This document shows positions 1 through 11,744 of a stretch of 64,000 bases of DNA, piece after piece. Location: positions 4,400,549-4,464,548 of the forward strand of contig JAVHNS010000001.1 in assembly GCA_036872755.1 (NCBI GenBank), read 5' to 3'. Origin of the DNA: Orbilia blumenaviensis (taxonomy: Eukaryota; Ascomycota; Orbiliomycetes; Orbiliales; Orbiliaceae). The stretch's first letter is position 1. Each line of letters opens with the position of its first letter. The position numbers were made by a program, and so were the translations under genes. The notes under the pieces are model-generated. The model saw only the letters and a program-made list of their open reading frames with translations. It made no database searches and was not told the DNA's origin.

Positions 1-202
1 TCTAAAATTGACTTTGACAAAATTTTTCACCATTTTTATTTTTTTAAGTTTATGTTTTTAGAATTTTAATATACTCTTTTTTAACCTTTTATCTAAATTT
101 AATTAAGCACACACATCTATAAATACATTTTTTTTATTTTTTTTATTTTTTTTTATTAAATTATTTTTAACCAAAATTATAGGTATAACATAATTTTTGT
201 TT

Positions 203-237
<35 letters not shown>

Positions 238-249
238 CAATTTATTTAA

Positions 250-485
250 TTTTTACCTACAAAATAATCACATAACACATACAAAATTTAACTTGAAAAT
301 TTAAAATTTATTTTTAATTTATTTTTAATTATTTTATTAAATTTTTAGTTTTTACATACAAAATGGTCACGTGACACATACAAAATCTGACTTCAAAGTT
401 CAAAAATTGTTTTTTAATTTATTTTAATTGTTTTAATTATTTTAATTTAATTTTTAGTTTTTGCATGCAAAATGATCACGTGATA
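250..485 (+). repeat. Tandem CACGTG cassettes in A6
   Basis: Three imperfect direct repeats of about 100 bp, each built as TTTTTGCATGCAAAATGGTC, then ACGTGACACATACAAAATCTGAC. The cores are at about 264 (mutated to CACATAAC), 369 (CACGTGAC) and 478 (CACGTGAT). GCATGC and GTCACGTGAC are both palindromes. The same cassette recurs in A4, A5, A7, A8, A11 and A13 and inside MiteB. The core matches the E-box class bound by fungal bHLH proteins such as Cbf1; binding here is inference. Confidence 0.8.
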
Positions 486-498
486 CATACAAAAACCA

Positions 499-671
499 TT
501 TTTATTTTTATTTTTATTTTTATTTTTATTTTTATTTTTATTTTTATTTTTATTTTTATTTTTATTTTTATTTTTATTTTTATTTTTATTTTTATTTTTA
601 TTTTTATTTTTATTTTTATTTTTATTTTTATTTTTATTTTTATTTTTATTTTTATTTTTATTTTTATTTTT
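499..671 (+). repeat. TTTTTA hexanucleotide array
   Basis: About 29 copies of the hexamer TTTTTA, nearly without interruption, inside HelA copy A6. Homologous arrays sit at the same relative position in A4, A5 and A13, with different copy numbers. The alternating Phe-Ile open frame across it (465-683) is a by-product. Confidence 0.97.
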
Positions 672-1314
672 AATTTAATTTGAATTCATTTCATTTAATT
701 TAATTTAATTTAATTTAATTTGAATTCATTTTTCTATATATATTTATGTATATCTGCAAATTAATTAAATATATAAGAAAAATCAAATTAATTATAGTAT
801 TTTTGATATTTTGATTATTAATTTCATTTATAATTGTTATTATATAATATTAATTATTATAATTATTCAAGTTATTATATTTTAATTATCATATTAATTA
901 ATATAGTATATGTATATTTTTATAATAAAATTAAATATTAATTAATAAATATCATTATATAATCTTAATTTAACTTTTATATATTTATAATTAAGTTATT
1001 TTAATGATTTTGATTATTTTAAATTATAATATAATTATTTTTATCTAAAGATTTAATTTTATATTTAAATTTTTTAAATTTTAATTTAATATAAAATAAT
1101 AATATGAATATAATGTAATAAAAATTTATATAATTATTATCTTCTTAATCTTTTCTACTTTAATATAAATTAATATAATTTTATAATAATAATATAAATT
1201 CATCCAATACAGATTAATTTTTATTCTAATATAAAAACTATATTATAGAAATTATTATCTATATATGATTAAGATGTGGCAGTCGGGTTTGAGTGCTGCG
1301 CAGCAGCCTCCTAG

Positions 1315-4300
1315 TTTTTTTTTTTAAAAAAAATTTTTAAAAAAAAATTCTTATATAAAATTTTCTTATATATAGAAAATATACTAAAATTAAATAAAAA
1401 ATTTTTATATAAAATTTATTTATAAAATTTTATTATATAAAAAAATTGTTTAAAAGAAATTTATATATAAAAAATTATATATTTAAAAATATAATTTTTT
1501 ATAATTATATTATATGTTTATATAAGTAAAATTAAATATAAATAATTATAATTTATATTATAATTAAATTTTAAAATTTAAATTTTAAAATATTTTTTTA
1601 TATATATAAATAAATATTAAATTTTTTATTTTAATTATATAATAAAATGTAATTTAAAAATTTAAAAAAAGATTAAAAAATCATATTTAAATAAAATAAA
1701 AAAAGACTATTTTTTTTAAATAATTTAAATTAGAAAATTTAAAAATTGTAATTTTATATTCATTTTGCATCACAAATAATTATATTTATATTATATTAAA
1801 AAAAAAATATTAAATATAAAATCTATTATAAATAAAATAAAATAAGAAAATATAATGTAATTTTTTATAAATAATTTTTGTTTTTTTTTGTTTTATAAAA
1901 TATTTTTTAATTTAAAATTTTTAATAAATTATATTACAAAAATTTAAAATAAAAAGTTTAAAAAATTAAAAAAATTTTTTGCTTAATATAAAATAGTATA
2001 TTAAGAAGTTATTAAAAATTAGATGAAATTTATAAAGTTTTTAATTAAATTTAATATTATTATAATTAAATTAAAATATTAATTTATTAAAATTTTAATA
2101 ATTGTATAGAAATATTAAAAAAAATTTTTTTATAAAAAATAAAAAATTATAAAAAATAATATAATATTTAAAAATAATTTAATTATTAACAAAAAAATTA
2201 ATGAAAATTTATTAATATTTGATAAGATATTTGATTTTTTTTATAATATTTTAATAAATGTAATAGATTTTTTTATTAAATAAAATAAGAATTATTTTAT
2301 ATTTTTTATAAAAAATTTTTTTTAAAATATTATTTAAAATTTTGATTAATTTTTTATTATATATTTATAATTTCTTATTTTTAAATTAAATTATGTTTTA
2401 TTATTTTATTATAATTTATATTAAATTATTAACTTTAATAATTTATAATATTACTTTATTAATATAATTTTTATATAATTGTTTATTAATATTGCTAAAA
2501 TATAGGATTTTATTAATTAAAAAAATAAGATATTTAGAAAAAATTAAAAAATAATTAAATAAATAATATTATAAATATTTATTTAAATTATATATTTGTA
2601 AAAATAGATGTTTATAAAAAAAATTTATAAATATAGAAATTAATTAAATAAAAAAATTATATTTTTATAAATTAAAAATTTATAAAATATATTAATTTTT
2701 ATTTTTTTTAAATCTTTTTTATTTTTGTTTAAATATAAAAATATTAAATTAATAAGGTAAATTTTTGTTTTTAAGATAATCTTATATAATTTATAATAAA
2801 ATATTTTTTTTTAATTATTAAAAATTATTTTCTGGTTTGTAGAGAATAATCTAACAAATAAAATATTTATTATTATTATTAAATTTATTAAAAAAATTTT
2901 TAATTTTGTATTTTATATAGTTGTTATATTTAATTTTAATTTTATTTAAGTTTTTTTTGAATTTTAAAGGAACTTTTTTTAAAATTGAAATATAAAATAT
3001 TTTATATATTTATATTAGTTTAAATATGTTAAGTTTAAAATAATATTTTCTAAATTTTTTTTTGATTATATATAAATTAAATTTCTAAAAATTAAGTTTT
3101 TTATTAAGATGTTTAATTTTTAAATTTTGTGTAAGCAGATATATTTTATTTTTTTTTTTAAAATTTAGAGTTTTTTTTTATTATTTATTATAATAATAAC
3201 TTATTTTTTTTTATAAGAACTAAAAATCTTTTATAAAAATATTATAAATATTTTTTATTAATTTTATATATTCTTTAGTTTTAAAAACAATTTCTTTTGA
3301 TATAAAAAAGAAAAAAATAGTTTTAGATATTTATTTTTTTAATATTTTATATAAAATATATTTAATAATTAAATATTAAAAAATATTATAAATAAATTTT
3401 ACTATAAATAAAAGAAATATTTAATTATTTTAAACATAATTAAAAAAATTTTAAAAATTCTATCTCTTTAAATATAATTTTTAATTATAATATTTAATTT
3501 AATATTAATTTAATTCATAATTAATTATTAATATTTACTTATAAAAAAAAATTTTGAATTAAAAATATATTTTTATTAAATTTTATATTTAAAAAAAATA
3601 TAATTATAATAAATTTATTATAATTTTTTAATTTTTTATTAATTATTTTATAAAATAAAAATAATAATTTTTATTAATTTATTTATAATAATTAATATTT
3701 TATTATATAATTTATTAATAAGGAAATTTTATGTTAAAAATATTTTTTATATAAAGTTATAAATTATAATTTCAAAAAATATATTTAATATATTATATAA
3801 TTGAAAAATTTTATAAAATTTATATTAATTAAATTTATTTTTATAATAAAAATTATAAGTTTTAATATATTTTTTAATTTGTTTTTTTATTTAAAATTAA
3901 AAATAAATTTTTGTAATAAATTTTTGAATATGATTAATTTTTAGATAATTATAAATTAAATAATTATAATATAAAAAGATAAGTTTTTTTTAAAATTTCT
4001 TAATCAAAATATAGAATAAGTTTTGAAATATAATAATTTTATTAATTAATTTAAAATAAAATAATATATTTTTTTTTTTAAAATTTATTATATAATAAAG
4101 TTTTATTTATAAATTTTAAAAATTTTTTATTAAAAATTATTTTTGATATTATATTTTGTTAAATTTAAAAATTTATTAATAAAAATTTAATTCTTAATAT
4201 TATTATATTTAAAAATTATTTTTTTATTAAATTTAATATTTTTGATAAAATTTGATTTTTTATTTATTATATTTATAAAAATATATTTTTTTTTTTAAAA

Positions 4301-7300
4301 TATATTATTTTTATATTATATTTATTAAAAAATTTTTATTATTAAATTTATTATTTACTAAATTTTTTTATAATTAAAAAATAAATAAGATTTTTATAAT
4401 TAAATAAAATTATAAAAAATTTTTTATTTTAAAAATAAATATATTATTTTTAATATATTTTTATAATAATTATTAATTTTTTATTATAAATAATATATTA
4501 TAATTATATTATATTAAATTTATAAAAAATATAAATATTAATTTATTTAATATTATATATAAATTATAATTTTAAAAAGATTTTAATATTATATTAATAT
4601 TTTTCTTATATTTTCCTAATATTTTACTAAAAATTAAAATATTATTTAAATAAATAATATAAATAATATCTATATACTTTTAAAATATATAATTTATAAA
4701 AACTTAAAAAAAAATTAATATATTAATTAATTTAAATAATATAATCAAATATTGAAATAAACTATAATAATATTAAAAGTTATTTTTTATTTTTTTTTTA
4801 AATTTATCCTAATATTATAATAAATATTAATAATATTTAACTTAATAAAATAATTCATATTTATTAAATAATTAAAAAACTTGTTTATTAATAATAAAAA
4901 TTTAATATCTTTAATTATAATATCATTCAAATTTTTATAATTAATATATATTTACAATTTTTTATTAAATTTTAATATAAATAATATAAAATATTTTACA
5001 AATAAATTAAAAAGTTAAATAAATTCATTATAAAAATTTTTATTAATATATTCACATAAAACCATAATTTTTTTTTTTATATATATATATAAATAAAGAT
5101 TTTAATTAAATTCCTTTTTTTAAAAGAATATAATATATAAATTAATTAATTTTTAATAAAAAATTTTTTTTGTTTAAAAATTAAAAAATTAATTTATTAT
5201 TTTTAAAAATTTAATTTAGAATTTTTTTTTTTTTTTTATTAATTTTTTATATTTTAAAAAAAATATATTTTATAAAATAAAATTTATTTCAAAAACAATT
5301 ATTAACTTTTTTTTATAATATATATTAAATAAATTAATAATAAATTTTTTTTAAAAATTAATTATTTAATTAAATTTTAAAATAAATTTTTTTATAATTA
5401 TATTTTAAAAATTTAAGATAATAAATTTTTTAATTAATATTTAAATTATATTTTTTTAATTAAAGAAATTTAAAAATTAATTTGTAAGAAATTTTTAAAA
5501 TATTTATTATAATTATTTTTAAATATTTATTTATAAGAAATATAAAAGTAATTTTATAAATAATTATTTTAAAAAAATTATTATTAAAAATAGTAATATA
5601 TATTTTTTAAAATTTTTAAATATAAGGTAAATTAAATTATTTAATAATTTTAAAATAAATAAATAAATTTTTTATTTTATAATTTAATAAAAATATATTA
5701 AAATTTTTGTTAATATTAATTGGTAAAAAAAAATAATTTTTAATTAATTGTAAAAAAAATTATTTAAATAATTTGTTTTTAATAATGTGTAATTTAAATT
5801 TTTTAAACAATATTAAATTTTAAAATTTATTTAGTTTTTTTTTTTTATATTTATTTTTTTATAAATATTATTGAATTTGATTAGATTAATATATTTATAT
5901 TTATTAAATTTTTTTTTAAAATATTTTTATTTAAAATTAAAAATTTTTAATTAATAATAAAATAAAATAAAATTATTTTATTTACTATTTAAATAAAGTT
6001 TTTAAAAATAGTATTAAAAGTTAAATTAATTGTTAAAAATAAAATTTTAATAATATATATATTACCATCTTATATTTTATATATTAAATTTAATTTTTAA
6101 CATATAAAAATTTCTAATAAAAATAATATATTTTTAAATATAATTAATATAAAAATCATATTCTTCATAAAATAAATATATAATTAATTTATTATAAAAT
6201 TAATATTTTCAATTTATTTTTTTAATTAAATTATATTTAATAATATATTTAATATTAATAATAAAATAATATTTATTCTTTTAATAATATTTATTGATTT
6301 TTTCTTTAAAATCAATATTAAATATGATAATATATATATTTTAATAAATAAATTATTAGATAATAGTAGAAAAAAAATATTAATAAAAACATTTCCAACA
6401 TTTAAAAAGTTAATTATCATTGTAAAAAATGATTTAAATATAATTAAAGTTTTTAATATAAAAATTCTAATCATTATAATAAAAATTGTAAAGATAAAGG
6501 GTATAATTATATAACTTTGTGTTAGAAAGTTGATTTTTATAAAAATAACAAATTAGAGAATTTTTTTAATATTCTTATTTTAGATATTTAATTTTATTTA
6601 TTTATTTATAAATTATTAAAAAATCAATATTTTTGATTTTTTTATAATAAATTTCTTAATTTTCTACAAAATTAATTTTATAAAAATCATTATTAATGTA
6701 AAAAAAGGTATTTTAGTATTTTTTAAAAAAAAATTATTTTTAATTTTTAATATATTTATATTTAATATATTTAATAATAAAAATAATATAATAGTTTAAA
6801 TATTTATAACTTAATTAATTTTGAATTATATAATTATAATTTTTATATTAGTTATAAATTTTTTTTTAATAATTTATATATTAAATTTATTTTTTTTTAA
6901 ATTTTATAAAAATTATATTATTAATATAAATTTCAAAAATAAAAATTTTATTATTATTTTAATTTTTGTAAAATATAATTAAAAAATTAAAAAAAATTTT
7001 TTTATAAATTTTTTTTTTATTATTTAAATGTTTTATAAAAAGATTTTTTTATTTATAAAAAATTTAATTATAAATAAATAATAAATTTATTTTAATAAAA
7101 AAGTTTTTTATTATATTAATAAATTATAAATAAATTTTAAAATTTTATAATATAAAATTAATATAAATTAAACAAATATAATAAATTTTTTTAAATATAT
7201 ATTTTTAAATAAATTGTTTATTAAAATATTTTTTATAATTTAAATAAATTTTAAATATTAGATTATTTTAAAATTAATAATATTTTTAAAAAATTAAATT

Positions 7301-9784
7301 ATAAATAATTTAAATAATTTTAAATTTAATTTTTTTTTTTTAAATAATAGATTTAAAAGTGTTTATAAATTAATTAAAAGTGGTTAAATAATTTGAAACT
7401 TATTTAAAAATTTATTATTAAAATTGTTTAATTTTTTGAGAAGTAAATTAATATATTATTTAAATTTTTTTTATAGTAAATAATAATAGAAAATTGGTAT
7501 TTGTGAATTTAATGTTTTTGTGTTGTTAAAATATATTATTTTATTATAGTTTTTTGTAATTTTTAATAATATGTTTAGATTTATTATAATTGTAGTAAAT
7601 AGAATTGTTGGATTTTGGTTTTTTAAATTTTTTGTTATATAAATAATTATATTAAATTATATTAAAATTTATAAAAATTAAATTAAAAATTTTATTTAAA
7701 ATAAAATTTTTATTTTTATTTTTGTGTTAATTTTTATTTTCTTTATTATTTTGGTTTTAAAATGTTTTTTTTTTGTTTTTGTTTTTTTTAAAACCATAAT
7801 TATAGAAGTTTTTTTTTTTCTAATTATATTTATTACATTAATAAATATTATTAATTTTAATAATTATTTTTTGTATGCCCGACTGCATTTATGCAGGAGG
7901 GTTAAAGTTGAACCAGCGCGAGGGCGCGATCCTACCCAGTTCCGCAAAAAAATGTGTTGTTTTTGGCGAACTTAGAGATTTTTTTTTTTATTTTTGCCAT
8001 ACAAATTTGTATGGGATTTTTGAAATCTTGGTATTATTTTGAGGGCTTGACATAAAGTTGCTAACAAAATTTGAAAATTGATTTTGATAAAAGTCTTTAT
8101 TATTTTTGTATTTTTAAGTTTATGATTCTAGTATTTTAATATAATCTTTTTTAATTTTTTATTTAACTTTTTATAAATAAATAGCTCTCCAACTACTATT
8201 TTTATATTTATTTTATTTTTTTTAATTAAATTACTTTTAGCAAAATCATAATTACATAATTACTTTCAATATTAAAACTATATTTTTAATTAATTTTTAT
8301 TTAATTTTATTTTAATTTAGTTTAGTTTTTGTATGTAAAATAGTTATATAACATATATAAAATAATATTACAAAACTTTTAAATATAAATAAAAATTAAA
8401 TTAAAAATATAATTTTAATATTAAAAATAATTATATAATATATGTAAAATTTTTTAAAAATTATTATTATTATTATTAAATTTTATTATATTATATTAAC
8501 TATTATATTAATTATTATATTAATTAATATATTATATTAATTATTCTATTATATTAATAATTATTTTATATTACTTAAATACAATCACAATCTTTGTTAT
8601 AAATTATAATAATCTAATTCTTCTTTTATTTCAAAAAATATATACACAATTTTGATTTAGAATCAAGATGCTGCAGTCGGGTTTGAATGCTGCGCAGCAG
8701 CCTCCTAGTTTTTATTTATTTAAAAAATTTACTAAATTGCTGTTTTTAAAAAAAAACCTAAATTTTTAGTTTTAATTTTAATTTTTTTTAGATTTAGTAG
8801 GTGATGTTGGATTTATTTTATTTAATGAAAAAGATAATTTGGTTAAATTTATAAAAATATTTATAAATTAAATTAGTTTATTTAAATTTTTTAAGATTTT
8901 TATAGGTTTTATTAATTTTATTGTTTTTTTTATATTATTATTTAAAAAATATAATTAATTTTTTATAATTTATTATAATTTTGAAAATATAAATATTAAA
9001 ATTAGTTTTATTTTTAATATAATAATTATTATAGTTAATAAATGTTTAAAAAATTAAATTTTTTAAATACATTTTTATAAAAATAATTTTAAATTTGTTA
9101 TTTAGAAATCTATTATTTTATACTTTAAAATAAATTAAAAATTAATGAAGAAAATAATTAATTTTTTTAGATTTGTTAGAGTACTTTATTAAATTTTTGA
9201 TTTTAAATACTTTATTAGTATTAATTTTGATTTTTTTTTTGTCATAATCTATTTTAAAGATATTATATTCCAATTGTTTTTATAAAAATATTTCTTCCTT
9301 ATCTACAATAATTTGTTTATATTTTACTTCCAATATAACTATTTTTGTAATAAGATTTTTTATAATTAATAATAGAATTTATCCACCTAAAGATTTTTTT
9401 ATATTAATCATTACATTAAATAAATTTAATACTATATTAAATAGTCATTTATATTTTTGAAAATGATTTAATATTAATTATATCTTAATTATAATATTAA
9501 TATATTTAATATTTTTATATTATCCAAACAAAATATTGATTCATACTAATTTTAAATTTTTATTATCAATAATTAACTCTAAAAAAAATAATTCAACCTA
9601 TTCTACAAATAACTTTTTTATTTATATTTATTAATTTTAAATTATAACTAATAAACATATTATTTTATTAAAAAGATTATTTTTTATTTTATAAATAACA
9701 TTATAAAAGTTGTAGTATTCAGTATTACTATTATTACTTAATATATAATTTTTGTCTTACTATTAAAAATTGGATTAGTTAAAA
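1315..9784. mobile_element. LtrF copy F1, internal region, RIP-degraded
   Basis: Degraded interior of an LTR retrotransposon. The evidence is collinearity with a second copy: 1315-9100 aligns along its length with 49089-57960, each copy interrupted by different HelA insertions. F1 ends in an LTR at 9785; F2 begins with the matching LTR at 48527. Without A1 the interior is about 7.6 kb, typical of a gypsy or copia element. No gag or pol domain is readable because stops (mostly TAA) are dense. The longest non-repetitive frame is 82 codons on the minus strand (6226-6474), not open in F2, so coding orientation is uncertain. Between 7380 and 9250 the plus strand has G but almost no C; from 9290 to 10340 it has C but few G, the mark of strand-biased RIP tracts. 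Confidence 0.8.
7876..8708 (+). mobile_element. HelA copy A1 (complete, 833 bp)
   Basis: Starts TGCCCGACTGC with hairpin loop ATTTAT, then GCAGGAGGGTTAAAGTTGAA. It holds the palindrome CCATACAAATTTGTATGG near 8000 and ends AAGATGCTGCAGTCGGG, TGCTGCGCAGCA, CCTCCTAG at 8708, followed by T. It is inserted in LtrF without target duplication. The empty site is seen in the inverted LtrF fragment at 12901/12902, where the two flanks join directly as A|T. It lacks the long hexamer array. Confidence 0.92.
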
Positions 9785-10344
9785 TATTATATTTATCCCA
9801 AATATTTCTTAAATAAAAAATTCCTAAAATAATTTAGTATTTTTTAATTAATTATATTCTTAATTTAAAGTATTTAAATTATTTTTTTAAGATAAATTAA
9901 ATTAAATATAAAAATATTAAATAATATAATTTTTAATAAAGGAATACTAAATTCAATAAATAAAAATAATAAATAAAATATATTAAATATTAATAAATTA
10001 ACCAATAAAATTTAAAAAAAAATCTTAAAATTATTATTATTTAAAAATTTTTATATATATAAATATTATTTATATAAATATAAATTATTTATAAACTTAA
10101 ATATTATATACCTAAATAGACATTATATATATATAACATATTAAATCATATATAATATTTTTTACATAATTTATTCTAAAAATATATTATTGATATAATA
10201 TATTTGCAAATAATCTAATTTTAACTTAATTTACTTTCAAACTCATAATCCAAATATTTATATTATAAATCTAATCTGTAAATTAAACCCAAAATTAAAC
10301 AAACTTATGTTTGATATGCTAAAACATACCTAGTATGGTTGACA
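9785..10344. repeat. LTR of LtrF copy F1 (3' side)
   Basis: 560-bp LTR matching 48527-49088. The better preserved start in F2 reads TGTTACACCTGTCCCAGG; here it is TATTATATTTATCCCAAA, all differences being transitions. The end is preserved here as CCTAGTATGGTTGACA and degraded in F2. TG...CA ends, a length near 560 bp, and its position at the edge of the long collinear block in both copies support the LTR call. Confidence 0.82.
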
Positions 10345-10760
10345 ATAATTATAAGTTTTAGAAATAAAATTTAAATAATAATTAAATAATAAAATTAATA
10401 AATTTATAAAATAATAAATAAAATATGAAAATTTTAAAGTAAATTATAATAAAAAAAAAATTAAAATTAATATTAATAAAATATTTAAAATTAAAGATTT
10501 AATAAAATATTTTAATAAACTAGGAGGCTGCTGCGCAGCACTCAAACCCGACTGCCACATCTTAATCATATCTAGTACTTTCTATAATATATTTTTATGA
10601 TAAAATAAAAATTAATTTGTATTAAATTCATTTATGTTATTATTATACAATAATATTAATTTATAATTTTAAAATAAAAATATTTAAAAAATAATAATTG
10701 AATAAATTTTGATTAATTCGATAGATTTGCAAATAATATTAAATATTATTTAATAATTTT

Positions 10761-10885
10761 ATTAATAATTATTATTTTATTTTGAATTAATAATTATTAT
10801 TTTATTTTGAATTAATAATTATTATTTTATTTTGAATTAATAATTATTATTTTATTTTGAATTAATAATTATTATTTTATTTTGA
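10761..10885 (+). repeat. Five perfect 25-bp tandem repeats
   Basis: Five identical copies of a 25-bp unit beginning ATTAATAATTATTATTTT and ending TATTTTGA, starting at 10761, 10786, 10811, 10836 and 10861. The array lies in the body of HelA A7. The lack of divergence implies recent expansion. Confidence 0.97.
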
Positions 10886-11512
10886 ATTATAATATTAAAT
10901 AATTATTTATAAATTCATTTAAAATTATCATAAAAATATTTTTATAATAAATATTTATAAATATCAAAATATTATTGATTAAAAAACAATTATAATTAGA
11001 AATTTTAAAAAACTACATATAATTATTATATTAATTAATATAATATATATTAACTAAAATACTAATTTTTATTATAATATACAATAATTTATTAAATTAT
11101 TGATATATATTATAATTAAGATAGTATTATATATTTGTTTATAATATTAAGTAAATAATAATTAATATAATAATTAAGTAATATTAAAAGTAATAAATAT
11201 AATTAATATAATAATTAATATAATACTTAATTAATATTAAAATTAAGAATTAATATTAAAATTAATATATAATAAATATAATTATTAATATAATAATAAA
11301 GATTATATAATAATTATTAATATAATAATAAACATTATATAATAATTACTAATAATTAAATTAATAATCAAATTAATAATTAAAAGAATTATTAAAAATA
11401 TTCTAATTAATTTTATATATAAAAATATATATAATTAAAAATTTAAATTTAAATTAAATAATTAAAAATAAATATAATAATAAAAATAAAAATAGAATTA
11501 ACAATAAAATTA

Positions 11513-11668
11513 AAATTAAAATTAAAATTAAAATTAAATTAAAATTAAAATTAAAATTAAAATTAAAATTAAAATTAAAATTAAAATTAAAATTAAAATT
11601 AAAATTAAAATTAAAATTAAAATTAAAATTAAAAATAAAAATAAAAATAAAAATAAAAATAAAAATAA

Positions 11669-11699
<31 letters not shown>

Positions 11700-11744
11700 T
11701 AAAAATAAAAATAAAAATAAAAACAAAAATAACAATAAAAATAA
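11513..11744 (+). repeat. Two-block hexamer array AAAATT / AAAAAT
   Basis: About 20 copies of AAAATT (11513-11633) switch abruptly to about 18 copies of AAAAAT (11634-11744). The switch is a T/A transversion, which RIP cannot explain, so each block was homogenised separately, as expected for slippage. The 97-codon minus-strand frame here is a by-product. Confidence 0.95.

Larger units (their letters stand above)
1..1314 (+). mobile_element. HelA copy A6 (Helitron-like, non-autonomous; 5' end outside window)
   Basis: Partial copy of the HelA family. The window opens inside the conserved 5' region, which can be matched to 28090 onward in A5 and to the reverse complement of about 51330 in A13. 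It then carries a CACGTG cassette block (about 250-485), a TTTTTA hexamer array (499-671) and an AT-rich body. The 3' end is canonical: GATTAAGATGTGGCAGTCGGG, a TGCTGCGCAGCA hairpin, then CCTCCTAG at 1307-1314, followed by host T. It encodes no protein. The host is LtrF copy F1, which resumes at 1315. From about 350 to 1310, apart from the hexamer array length, I saw essentially no differences from A13. The first 300 bases differ by transitions. Confidence 0.85.

Noticed and set aside
499..671. Telomeric repeat
   Set aside because: TTTTTA arrays are internal to dispersed HelA copies in both orientations and differ from the fungal TTAGGG type.
465..683. Phe-Ile repeat protein (also 11454-11747, 28443-28767, 50572-50874)
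   Set aside because: Each frame is a direct translation of the TTTTTA/TTTTAA hexamer array; several overlapping frames are open at once, as expected from a repeat without stops.
6226..6474. 82-codon minus-strand frame as an LtrF gene
   Set aside because: The matching region of F2 (about 55990-56240) is not open in the same way and no motif is present; noted only as weak information in the F1 entry.
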